Assembly (NCBI GenBank): GCA_037349105.1
Contig: JAYJMM010000099.1
Span: forward strand, 558,001-622,000
DNA: 64,000 nucleotides
DNA from: Limnomonas spitsbergensis
Lineage: Eukaryota; Chlorophyta; Chlorophyceae; Chlamydomonadales
Direction of reading: 5' to 3'
The notes below the pieces were generated by a model. The model had not been told where the DNA came from, searched no databases, and saw nothing but the letters and a program-made list of their open reading frames with translations. A program made the position numbers and the translations under genes. Shown here one piece after another: positions 41,953-51,400 of this stretch. Every line of letters starts with the position of its first letter. Within the stretch, counting starts at the first letter, position 1.

Positions 41953-42389
41953 TAGAGGCACCGCGAACGCCCTCACTGTCTGCTTCGTATTCATGACAGT
42001 TTAGGAAAGTATCGGCAAAATATCTTGTCTAGGATGTGTATTGGTTTGACGCCTGGTCATGCTTGTATCCGGCATTGCGCGTGCGTCCGACCGTTTTGGA
42101 TTTTGGGTTATATTGGCTGTTTGCCTCTCTTGTGTCAATCCACCGTGTGGCGTCTCACCACTTGCCGGATTGTTGTATAAGGTGTTTCAGGTTATATCAG
42201 GTCAGCTATATCAGGCTTACAAGGAAGACAGGAAGAGTCATTTGTTGTGAGCCTTATGTAGACAGTCAGCCAGTGCACTGTGAAGTGTTGGCAAGGGGAA
42301 ATAAACGAAACCCCATTTTATGGTGCTCTGAGAGCGACGTGAAATGGACGCTGTCATGTACTCGCTCTGATCGATGCCTATGGCAAAGG

Positions 42390-42550
42390 TTGGATGACGC
42401 TTCACCTCTGGGCCCTGCTGAAAAATAAAGCTCGGCCACGTCGGCAACCAAAAAGTCGGCTAGGGAACTGAAGAGAGAAGGCACGAGGGAAAATAAAGGA
42501 GTCTCCACCCTCCAAACAGCAAAAATGACAGGAAGGCCGAATCTCCAGCC
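42390..42550 (-). repeat. Dispersed family-2 copy
   Basis: Reverse complement of the family: CACCTCTGGGCCCTGCTGAA, AAAGCTCGGCCACGTCGGC, then a purine-rich part equivalent to the pyrimidine lead of forward copies. Confidence 0.6.
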
Positions 42551-42884
42551 CCTCAATAGACTAGCCCTAGACCACAAAAGCCAGGGCCTCCCACCCCTAT
42601 CTGCCTATGTGACAGTCTGCCTATGGCAGAGAGTGTGCGTGCGGGAATTGACCCATTTCATCGAATACTGCGGCATGCGAGTGTTCTATCTCCGCACGCA
42701 AGAATTCAAGACTAACACCTTTGGGCCCTGCCCGAAGGTCTGGCTGACTCCAGGTGTATCATTGCCAATGAAGTCCTTGTACCGGTTTACGTATACATGT
42801 CACATGCATCAACTGTGACGCTCTTATGTACTGGTCAATCTTCACCATTGACTCATAACATGATAGTCTGACATTCCTGCGATA

Positions 42885-42990
42885 TCCCTTCATCATAAAC
42901 TGACATTCCAAATGTGGAAAACCCCAACTGTCAATGACGTTCCCTTCATCATAAACTGACATTTCAAATGTGGAAAACCCCAACTGTACA
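42885..42990. repeat. ~62-bp direct duplication
   Basis: CATCATAAACTGACATT and the following AAATGTGGAAAACCCCAACT occur twice in tandem with one substitution, separated by a short unique piece. Confidence 0.75.
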
Positions 42991-43294
42991 AAGCAGTAGG
43001 TCATACATGAGAAACATGATCATCAGCACAACACGCCAGCCTCCAGCTAAGTGAACCTCAATGCTTGGCGGCCGCACCCTAGGCTGTCCTCAATTTCGGC
43101 ATTCATCACTCGATATGGCAGATTGAGTCCTCGACCTAAGGAGGGTCTCCGTCTTATGCACGCGGCCGCAACCACATCCGTCGACTGATTGAGTTGCACC
43201 GCTTGAGACGGCACAAATACAATTTGTCATTGAGCCTCACTCACTCACTCCTCCTCCCGGCCCCTCCTCCAAACTGTGTCTTCGACCCTTGATC

Positions 43295-46200
43295 TCACTG
43301 CTGATCATCATCATCACCATGTGTGTGGCCGCACCCGCATCCGTCCTCCAGCTCTGCTTTCTCCGCTTGAGATGGTAAATTATCATCAATGGTGAGCAGA
43401 AGCCGCACATCATCATCTGGGACGTCAGGCGAGCGGTGTACAGCCCCCAAACCTTTTGGTATGTCGGTGGCAGCGGAAAGGAGGGGGCACTATAAATCAG
43501 TCAATATTGTAGCAACAAGTAAAAAGGGAGAAAAGGAGGAGATGGAAGGGGGGGAGGAAGAAAATATATGGCAGGAGGAAAAGGAAGAAAATAAATGAAG
43601 AAATGGCGCAACAAGAGTGAGATCGAAAATCAAGGCATATTATTAAGGCTGGGGGCAAAACAAAAGTAGGCACCAGACTGAGAGAAGTACAGACACGAGC
43701 GAGGGAAGCATGATAAGGGGTTGCGGTACAAACTCTACCCCCACTGTCCCACACAGCCGCCAGCCATGCACCGTGGTTTTTATTTCTTAAGCTTGCGGTG
43801 GCCTGGAAGTGGTTCCTGCTCTATTAATAGCTGGTTCCTAGTGGCCGCTGACTGCAGGGGTAGCTGAATGCAAAGGGTAGCTGATTTCTAGGGTAGCTAA
43901 ATGAAGGGGTCGCTGAATGCACGGGTAGCTGAATGCAAAGAGTAGCTGATTTCCAGGGTAGCTAAATGAAGGGGTCGCTGAATGCAGGGATCGCTGAATG
44001 CAAGGGGTAGCTGAATGCAGGGGTAGCTGATTTAAGGGTAGCTGAATGCAAGGGGTAGCTGAATGCAGGGGTAGCTGATTTAAGGGTAGCTGATTTAAGG
44101 ATAGCTGAATGCAGAGGTAGCTGAATGCAAGGGGTAGCTGACTGCAGAAGGTAGCCGAATGCAGGGGTAGCTGAATACATGGGGGGAGCTGAAGCAGGGG
44201 GAGCTGAATAAATGAATGTTTATTTTTTGGCTACGAATCCACTTTTGACAGGCAGCCCCCGGCCGCTAAAGGCCCGATTGAGACCAAACCTGGACCGGTC
44301 TACGGCTGGCAGCCCAAGCAGCAGGGCTAGTCGCAAATGGGACTCAGGCTGGAGGCCGGAGTGTAGCTGACATGTAGCAGAAACACGAAAAAAGAAACAC
44401 TGAGCTGAATACAACCCTACGTCCATAACAAAGGCCCACCTGTGTTTCCTCTCCATTGGTGCCCCTTGAGGAGGAGCAGATCCCCCGAACCCGCCTGTCT
44501 CGCCAACCTGTCATCCACTTGGTCCACCACGGGGAACAGCGCACCCTCATGCCACTGCCAGGATCGCTTCACATGCCTGCACATGTCAGCATGTGGGGCT
44601 CAGTGCATCATATTACTCAGAGACCACCACGGGGAACAGCACACCCTCATGCCTCTGCCAGGACCGCTTCACATGCCCGCACATGTCAGCATTTGTTTAA
44701 GTGCACGATGTACTTGGGCGGCAGGTTTCCGGTCAGCCATCATTTTGGCAGGCTGATGGTCAGCCACCATTTTGGCGGGCTGACGTTCAGCTACCATTTT
44801 TGCAGGCTGACGGCCAGCCATCATTTTGGCGGGCTGATGGTCAGCCACAATTTGGCGGGCTGATGTTCAGCCACCAATTTGGCGGGCTGATGTTCAGCCA
44901 CCAGTTTTGCAGGGTGACTGCCAGCCAACACTTAACTAATGAGGACATGACCTTGACCGGACTTCGGACGGTGGCCCAAGCAGCAGGGCTGGCTGCACCA
45001 AATCCAGCCGGCCATAGGCCAGGTTGTAGATGAGTTATGGCTGAACCACCGGAAATAAACAACAGCGCACAGGACAAACCTCATAGGCTCACCTTGACTT
45101 GCCACCTGAAGCCTGTTACTTTAGCAGCGGCGTGACATCGAGGTCGGCAGGAGACAGCCCAGTTAGTCTTTCTTTTTTTCGAGACTTAGCTACATGTCAG
45201 CTACCGGAACACTCTGGCCTCTGGCCAGAGGCCCCAGTTGTGGCCAGCAGCGCTGCCCTGAATACCAGTCCTAGACCGGCCCTGGTTTGGTGTCAATCGG
45301 GCCTTTGGTGGCCTCGGGGCGGCGGCTTGCTAAGGGTGGACTCGTAGCCAGAAAGAAAGCGGAGCCCAGTGCGCTGACTGGTGCACATTGCCTTGCGGCC
45401 AAAATCAAATTTAAATTCAAAACAGAGCCGCCGTAAGTAGTTGTTTAAAACCCACCAATTAATTTGCCCTACTCGCCTATCTTCAATTTCTAATTTAAAA
45501 CAAGTTTGCCGTACTTACTTGTTTTCAATCCACCAGGTGTCCTGCCCTACTCGCCTGTTTTCAAATTCGAATTATAACATGATTGCTGTACGTACTTGTT
45601 TTCAATCCACCAGGTGCCCTGCCCAATGTACGTGCACAGGCAGCGCACGCCCACGTGGTCTGCATGCCACTTGGGGCACGTCGTCTGGTGCACGGCCTCC
45701 AGCTTGACGTTGAGGAACTCGTAATCTGCCAAGGGTAAAGGCGGAGGAAGGGCCACACACACGTTTCACGCAGTATGAAAGGGTGAACATGCTTTGCCTC
45801 CAGATCAACACTGTCTTCATGCAGGCAGTCCAGAGCCGCATTATTCTCAGCAGAGCCAAACAAGCACCTCACCTCCCCGGCTCCCCCCTCAGTCCAGCCC
45901 ACCTGGCTCACTCCCCAACAGCCCGGCCAGAAAGCTCAAGTCCTGTTAAAAAAGTCCAAAGCCGCTGCGATTCAGAAAACCCAGATCAACACTGCCCCTA
46001 ACCTCCGACGATCACTGTCCCAGGGTCCTGGACGCCCACCGGTTTTCAACGCCAGAAAACCTGTTCCGCATCCTTATGACTAAACAGGGCCAAATGGACA
46101 CTGCCGCCACCCCCCTCAATTCTGCTCACCTAGCTCCCTCCCCATCAGCTCCACCAGCGTGCAGATGTCTTTGTTTAGGAAATCCAGAGCTGCCTCTGAA

Positions 46201-46332
46201 TCGGCAGAGCCATAGCTGCCGCTCAGCCCCGTCCGCTTCGATACCGACAGCAGCTGCTCCGAAACCGCGCGCTCCGGGTCCCTGGTCGAGACTTTGGCCC
46301 TCGAATTCAGGTCAGGGTTCTCCGCGACAAAC
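43295..46332 (-). CDS. DUF1826 family protein (partial model)
   Basis: Exons 46130-46332, 45596-45725, 44440-44554 and 43295-43452 (TGA). Recognisable conserved segments run in the family's order: CPKWHADHVGVRCLCTYIGQ-GTWW, LLLLKGHQWRGNTGLGAVHR, then SPDVPDDDVRLLLTIDDN. These match the H-x-D...R-x-L-x-TY-x-GxGT-W, KG-x-W-x-GN and HRSP...R-LLxxD signatures of DUF1826, a widespread family whose function I do not know. The 46130/45725 and 44440/43452 junctions are phase-consistent. The 45596 end (phase 2) does not fit 44554 (phase 0), so a small exon near 45.08-45.2 kb is probably missing. Upstream exons and the start were not found. The C-terminal tail is Cys/His/Asp-rich (CGCGHTHGDDDD). Confidence 0.82.
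43850..44215. repeat. GTAGCTGAATGCA-type tandem repeat
   Basis: About 18 units of 17-20 bp (GGGTAGCTGAATGCAAG, GGGTAGCTGATTTAA). The GTAGCTGA core is the same motif as the family-1 tail, and a family-1 core follows directly at 44245-44395. Confidence 0.82.
44245..44395 (+). repeat. Dispersed family-1 copy (near-consensus)
   Basis: GGCCGCTAAAGGCCCGATTG, CCAAACCTGGACCGGTCTAC, CAGCCCAAGCAGCAGGGCTA, ending GTAGCTGACATGTAGCAGAA. It is in an intron of the DUF1826 gene, followed by another partial copy at 44950-45060. Confidence 0.72.
44500..44692. repeat. ~110-bp duplication of an exon start
   Basis: The block CCACCACGGGGAACAGC, CACCCTCATGCC, CTGCCAGGA and CGCTTCACATGCC occurs at 44525-44577 and again at 44627-44680. 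It contains the 3' splice site of the DUF1826 exon starting at 44554, so the upstream copy is a decoy acceptor. Confidence 0.8.
44732..44935. repeat. 27-bp array of palindromic units, ~8 copies
   Basis: Units of CCATTTTGGCGGGCTGA followed by TGGTCAGCCA. Each unit holds GGCTGA-nnn-TCAGCC, a 6-bp inverted repeat able to form a hairpin. Confidence 0.82.
45180..45345 (-). repeat. Dispersed family-1 copy
   Basis: Reverse copy: TAGCTACATGTCAGCTACC, GGCCTCTGGCCAGAGGCC, TAGACCGGCCCTGGTTTGGT and AATCGGGCC. Confidence 0.7.
45770..45900 (-). pseudogene. Diverged duplicate of a DUF1826 exon end
   Basis: Minus-strand translation GSAENNAALDCLHEDSVDLE parallels GSADSEAALDFLNKDICTLV at the end of exon 46130-46332, and is followed by its own donor-like sequence. 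It lies in the next intron. It could be an alternative exon or a decayed duplicate; phase and length of a functional exon were not established. Confidence 0.5.
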
Positions 46333-46499
46333 CTGCACATGTAGAAATTGGTTTGTAGGGGGGGTCAGCGTTTGGGCTGTAGGTTTGAGGATGAATTACT
46401 TTTGGGGGGGATTAGGGTTTAAGGTGCACATGCTGTTGTGCACCATACCTGAGACAAAGGGATGGGGACAGTGATGCCACATTCACACTTAATCGCCCC

Positions 46500-47230
46500 T
46501 ACTAAATGTGTCTTGGCAGCTGATGTGCTGGGATGGGACTCAGCGTTGACCCTGCTGACAATCTTACATGCTACCACTGACTAGAAGCGGTACAAATGAA
46601 TCCCACACCCCTAAGAATGGAATATCTGCAGCTGAAGTGCTGGGGTGCGGACAGTGCCAGATTGAGGGTACATCACCCCTCATGATGCTAACTTTGAAGG
46701 GCAGTCCCTAGGATGGGTCGTAGGGGCCGAATGGAGGCTTTACCACCCTTCAAGATGGTTATGCACTTTGCAGGCGAGCCACTGGGATGGTTTCAATAGC
46801 CGTATAGAGGCTCTCACCCCCCCCCTAACCGTGGTGTGCCGTTGCATCTAAAGTTGTAGGATGGTTCGTGGAGCCAGATGGAGGCGTTTGGCTACAATGG
46901 TAGACTTGAAAGGGCGTCACTGGGATGGGTCTCCAGGTCATAATGATTAATGAGGCTTGATCACCCCTAACACTGTGTAGTTGGTCACGTTGGACGCAAG
47001 CTACTGGGATGGTTTGAATTGCCAGATTAAGGCCACCCCTAACAAAAGTGTGCCTTGGCAGCTGAGCTATCGAATGGTTTGCAATGCCAGATTGAGGCTT
47101 TATCATCCCTAATGATGTTATTTTTGAAGGAGAGACACTGGGATGGGTCTCAAGACCATGTTGAGGCTAGATCACCCCTTACGATGTTACCTTTGCAGCT
47201 GAGGTACAGGGATGGGTCTCAAGGGTGACC
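46500..47230. repeat. Degenerate ~60-65-bp tandem repeat
   Basis: About eleven loose units with GGGATGGGTCTCAAG, a TTGAGGCT and ATCACCCCT block, GATGTTA and CTTTGCAGCTGAGGTAC. There is no coding content. It lies upstream of the first identified DUF1826 exon. Confidence 0.65.
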
Positions 47231-48720
47231 TGCGGGCGACTTGCGCAACATTGACCTCTGGTCTGGGGATGTCCGCCATGCGGCTGCCAGATGTCAGCTT
47301 GTCATGCCTCGAGACGCCTGCAGGGCACGGCAGCGATCATTTTAAAGTACTGCAGCTACAATTCAGCTACATTCCGGCCGGCAGCTGAGAAGGGCTGACC
47401 TAACATGCCCAGTTGCTTGTGCCCTTGGATGTGGGCTGTGCGTGGCTAGGCCAAGATTGGCTCATTACTCTCTGCCCAGCAGCCATGCAAAGGCAGTCTG
47501 GTCTACAGTGAAAATGTAACCTAAGCACAGGCAAAACGGCAAAGTGAGACACGCCCGTACAACCTCTTGGCCACTCCCTCGAGAGATGGTGTCATAGCAC
47601 CATGCCTGCATAGTTTGATGTGCATGGCATGGTGAATGCATGGCGTGATGCCTGCATGGCGTGGTGGATGCATGACCAATTGGCCAGGCGCATACATTGC
47701 ATGGTGGATACACGGCATGGTAAATGCATGGCTTCACCTTTCGCCCATTGTTCCACTGATTTTGCGAGTTTCATGGATCGAGAGCGTTTAAAATACTTGT
47801 AACCTCGAAGTGACGAGCACAAGCGATGCAGAAAGAGAAGGGCACGTGAGCAGGGCTAAACAGACAGGTCGTATCGACGCTATTTGCAGCCAGCCGGGTG
47901 GAAGCTTTACAGTGAGCGTGCCAGTAATTTCACCGGCAGCTTGAGCACAAATGAGAGACTTCACTTCCGCAATACGCTGCCGCAGGTTAGGCCCGAAACC
48001 AAGTGTCGGTGTCGATCCTTCTCACTGTCAGATGGGTAGACCAGACTAACGTTAGACAGAAAAAGATGCACACTATATAACAAGTTTGAAGCACGACTGC
48101 GCAGTTTCCTTTCTCTTGACGTGAACCCAGACACGTTCTCAGGGTCGGCACAGAAAACCAGAAAACCCTAGCCCGGCCCTTGGGTGATTCGCGGCCTACC
48201 AGAGAGAACCTGCGAGGCAGCGACGTATCCTGCCTGCGGCCATGCAGTCGTCATGCGGCTCGAGACTGTAGTGGTTGAGATTGAGCGTGATCGCTTGCCT
48301 CTATGAATACCCGAGTGCTGTCTTTACAGCATACAGGGATCCATTCATCCATACCGGTACCTGCCCTATTTGTCCGTCCGTCCGTTCGTGTGTGCGTTCC
48401 AACGAATCATCGATGACTCACCCATCTGTAATCGTCTGAGAATTTATGGCGTGTATAAAGCTATACCTCGTGACACTATGTTTTCTGATTGTGATTTGCA
48501 AGCGTGTCGCTGCTCCAGGTCCGAAATCGACTTTCGATCTGGACACGCTTTCGCACATTGCAGAGGGTCGCTCGTAAGAAATGCAATGATTCGTAAAATA
48601 TGCACCGTCAAAAAATTGTCAGCTTCGATGCGCAGGCCCGTGCCAAGTGCGTCCTGCACTTGCATAGACCGACACGGATGGTACCGACAGTGCGCCCGGT
48701 CCGTCATCCGTGTCGGTCAC
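47230..48720. other. No gene recognised
   Basis: Contains a partial family-1 tail (47340-47390), a CATGGCATGG-rich imperfect repeat (47610-47730) and otherwise unique sequence. No open frame with recognisable content. Confidence 0.45.
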
Positions 48721-48999
48721 ACAAGTCAATAACGTTACACCTCTGGGCCCGCTCAAAGCTCGGCCGCGTGGGCGCCCAACTGTTCAGAAGGGAGTAAAGA
48801 AGGAACTAAGTCACACAAGTGCCATCCTACCCGGTGATCCTGACCTGGCTGCTTAAGGAGACAGGTTGGACAGGCTCCCCGAATGGCGCCAAAGACTTTC
48901 AACAGTTGTACCAGGGCAGGCTTGGATGGGATGTTCTGACTTTTGTTGAGGACGTAGTACGCAATGTTGAGATTTGTTGCCTTTCTTTGTCTTCTTGGA

Positions 49000-49190
49000 G
49001 AAAAGGCTTGAGAGGGGCAAAGATACTTCAGGCTGCCTTTTCCTATTGGGGGGGGTATTTCTTTCTCCTTTGTTCTTCTCCTTCTTTCCCTCTTACCTTC
49101 CATTTCTTTTCTTCCAACGGGACAGTTGGGCGCCCACGCGGCCGAGCCTTTCTGAGCAGGGCCCAGAGGTGTAATGTCGTTGACATGGGC
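49000..49190 (+). repeat. Dispersed family-2 copy (near full length)
   Basis: GGCTTGAGAGGGGCAAAGAT, a G-run, a long pyrimidine tract, CCAACGGGACAGTTGGGCGC, CCACGCGGCCGAGCCTTTC, GAGCAGGGCCCAGAGGTGTA and ATGTCGTTGACA. A second copy at 49670-49890 has the same architecture. Further copies: 50240-50290 (+), and 48730-48800, 50340-50390, 50600-50670 (-). Confidence 0.75.
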
Positions 49191-49259
49191 GCTCATCTCG
49201 TCTCAAACTGACATGTACGGTATGACCTCGGGTATGACAGACAAAAAGCTGTTATCTCG

Positions 49260-49380
49260 TGGCACTTCGATTTCAGATTCAGCTTCACAAACTTGTCTAC
49301 TTGCCAGGTTCCAAATCTAACTGTGTCTGGGACTTGCTTGCTGAGGGCTCGCAGGTCTTGTTTGCACAGGATTGCGATTG
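49260..49380 (-). CDS. Pherophorin-like exon fragment
   Basis: Minus-strand reading CKQDLRALSKQVPDTVRFGT parallels CCQNLRALTNKIEIKI in the pherophorin exon at 55089-55176, with nucleotide similarity around GCTCGCAGG. It could belong to the second globular domain of the gene upstream or to a separate, possibly decayed, pherophorin gene. No clean acceptor phase was found; the adjoining 49370-49640 repeat interrupts it. Confidence 0.42.
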
Positions 49381-49640
49381 TGACCACAATCCACCTTGAC
49401 CATCCAGCTGTGATGTGATAATCCAGGATGGGCAGGATCAAGTGCCAACGACCACACATCATCTTCACAATCCAGCTGTACTGTTATGAACCAGGCTGGG
49501 TGGGCTGCAGTGCCGGCGCTTGTGACCACATGTCACAGCCCAGCTGTCATGTGATGAGACAAGCTGGGTGGGCTCAAGTGCCAGCGCTTGTGACCACATA
49601 TCACCGTCCAGCGTAATGTGATAAGCCAGGATGGGTGGGC
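49370..49640. repeat. ~70-bp tandem repeat, 4 copies
   Basis: Units with TGTGACCACA, CCAGCTGTCATGTGATGA and CCAGGCTGGGTGGGCT repeat four times next to the pherophorin-like fragment. The first unit overlaps the start of that fragment. Confidence 0.75.
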
Positions 49641-49669
49641 TCCAGTACTACATCACACTGGAAGGCCCC

Positions 49670-50010
49670 CTTTCTTATTTCTCTCTTGCCTTCTTGTTGA
49701 AGGCTTGAGAGGGGCGGGGATACTACAGGTTACCTTTTCCTCCCGGGGGGGTATCTCTTTCTCCTTTGTGTTCTTCTCCCTCTTTCCTTTTCCCCATAAG
49801 TTCCTTTTCTCCCAACGAGACAGTTGGACGCCCACGCGGCCGAGCCTTTTTGATCAGGGCCTAGAGGTGTGATGTCATTGACTGGAAGGTACCTTCTTGC
49901 CCAATTGTGCTGTCGGCAGCTTAAAGGAGAAGGAAAGTGCACCCCGTGGAAGGCAAGAGAGTTAAGGAAACAGCGCAGCCTGGGCCGAAGCCACTTCCGC
50001 GCCATTACCG
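49670..50010 (+). repeat. Family-2 copy followed directly by a family-3 copy
   Basis: Family 2 runs to about 49890 (GGGCCTAGAGGTGTGATG). After 25 bp comes family 3: GAAGGAAAGTGCACCCCGTG, GAGAGTTAAGGAAACAGCGC, AGCCTGGGCCGAAGCCAC. Another family-3 copy lies at 52110-52200 (+) and one at 62960-63070 (-). Confidence 0.65.
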
Positions 50011-50489
50011 ACAGCAGCATGAAGAAGAACGGTGAGCGGATCAGACAGACCTCTGGAAATCAGAAAACGAACCTTCCCATCTGGAAGGAAGAGGGGCCAG
50101 GAGGAGAGAGCGCATACATAACTTTCAAGAAATGGTCAAGCCCACAATCCTATTATGTCAAAATCTGAATCAAGATCCCCCAACTGACAGATTCCACACA
50201 CAGCCAGAATACACAGGCACGATCAACTCACAACACTAGCAGCCCCACGCGGCAGAGCGTTTAGCAGGGCCCAGTGGGTATGGACCGTTCTAAACTAGCA
50301 GCATCAGGCAGCCGGAACCCTTGCAGGGCATGTTAATGACTTCACACCTCTGGGCCCTGGTCAAAAATAAAGCTCGCCTGTGCATGAGGCGGGTGCTGTC
50401 CTTCCCCGCTTCTTGAGGGAAATCACGGTAGGGTCAAAATATCGGCCAGTTGCTGACTTGATTATGCATGGGCAAGGCTTTCGTTTCCC

Positions 50490-50590
50490 CCCCCTAGTGG
50501 CCTGGCCATGGTTCAGCTTAGTTTCAGCTACCTCCAAGCTAACAGCCAGAGGCCTCCTTCGCGTCCAGCTAGGCTATTTGGCCTTAGCTG
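50490..50590 (-). repeat. Dispersed family-1 partial copy
   Basis: GGTTCAGCTTAGTTTCAGCT, ACAGCCAGAGGCCTCC and TTGGCC, in reverse polarity. Confidence 0.5.
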
Positions 50591-50905
50591 GGCGCGTGTG
50601 TCAATGACATAACAGCTCTGGGCCATGCTGCAAAGGCTCAGCGGCATGGGCGCCCGACTGTCAACGGGCGCACGTGTGTGTGTGTTTGAAGGCCGGTCCA
50701 GATGGTTCCTCCGGCACGCTCCACGTGGACTCGTAGCTGTGACATATCAAAACTAACCGGAGGTGATGGTTCCAGTTGTGAAGGACGCCTGTTAGAGGTG
50801 GCCCCAGTGGCAATTGCCGCCAGCACCAGCACTAACACCCTTTGACTCCTCCCAGTCTGACAGCTCGATCGGTGTCAGCTGGAGCGGGTCGGGGGCTGCG
50901 TTCCT

Positions 50906-51042
50906 AGAGCAAAAGGCAGGAGACCAGTTGCAGCAGGCATGCCACCGCAACACTCCCCAGGATGAGCCAGCTGGGCCGAGGCATGCCACAGGCTGCAGAT
51001 GGGCGACTCAGGGGGTCTGTCTGGGGGGACGTCGTCTGCAAA
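50906..51042 (-). CDS. Candidate last exon with hydrophobic C-terminus
   Basis: After the minus-strand acceptor CCCTGTTTGCAG a frame reads TTSPQTDPLSRPSAACGMPR, then a hydrophobic run PSWLILGSVAVACLLQLVSC ending LLL and a stop. A hydrophobic tail fits a membrane or GPI signal. It may be the 3' exon of the proline-rod gene upstream (51401-51703), but the phase across that junction is unsettled. Confidence 0.35.
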
Positions 51043-51400
51043 CAGGGAAGGGGACGACAACACCAGGTCAGCAATCACGTTTCAGTGTCACCCGAAGCTT
51101 CGAGCCAGGGCATTCATGACGCAGATAGGGTCCGGGCGGTGATAGGGGCAGGCAATTGACATGCATGGAAGAGGAGTGGCCGGATATACCATCTGCCAAT
51201 TGCATACTGATTTGAAAGGGACTAACTGAGAGGGCTACCTGCCAAGGCCTCACTGGTTTTAAACCGACTTGCTTGAGGATTCTACTAAACAGAACCGACT
51301 TGAAGGGGACTTACAAAGCGGAGTTACTTCAGAGGACTGCCTGCCCAATGCACACTATTAGATAAACGGAAACAATGTTTCACGTATGGCAATCCTGTAC

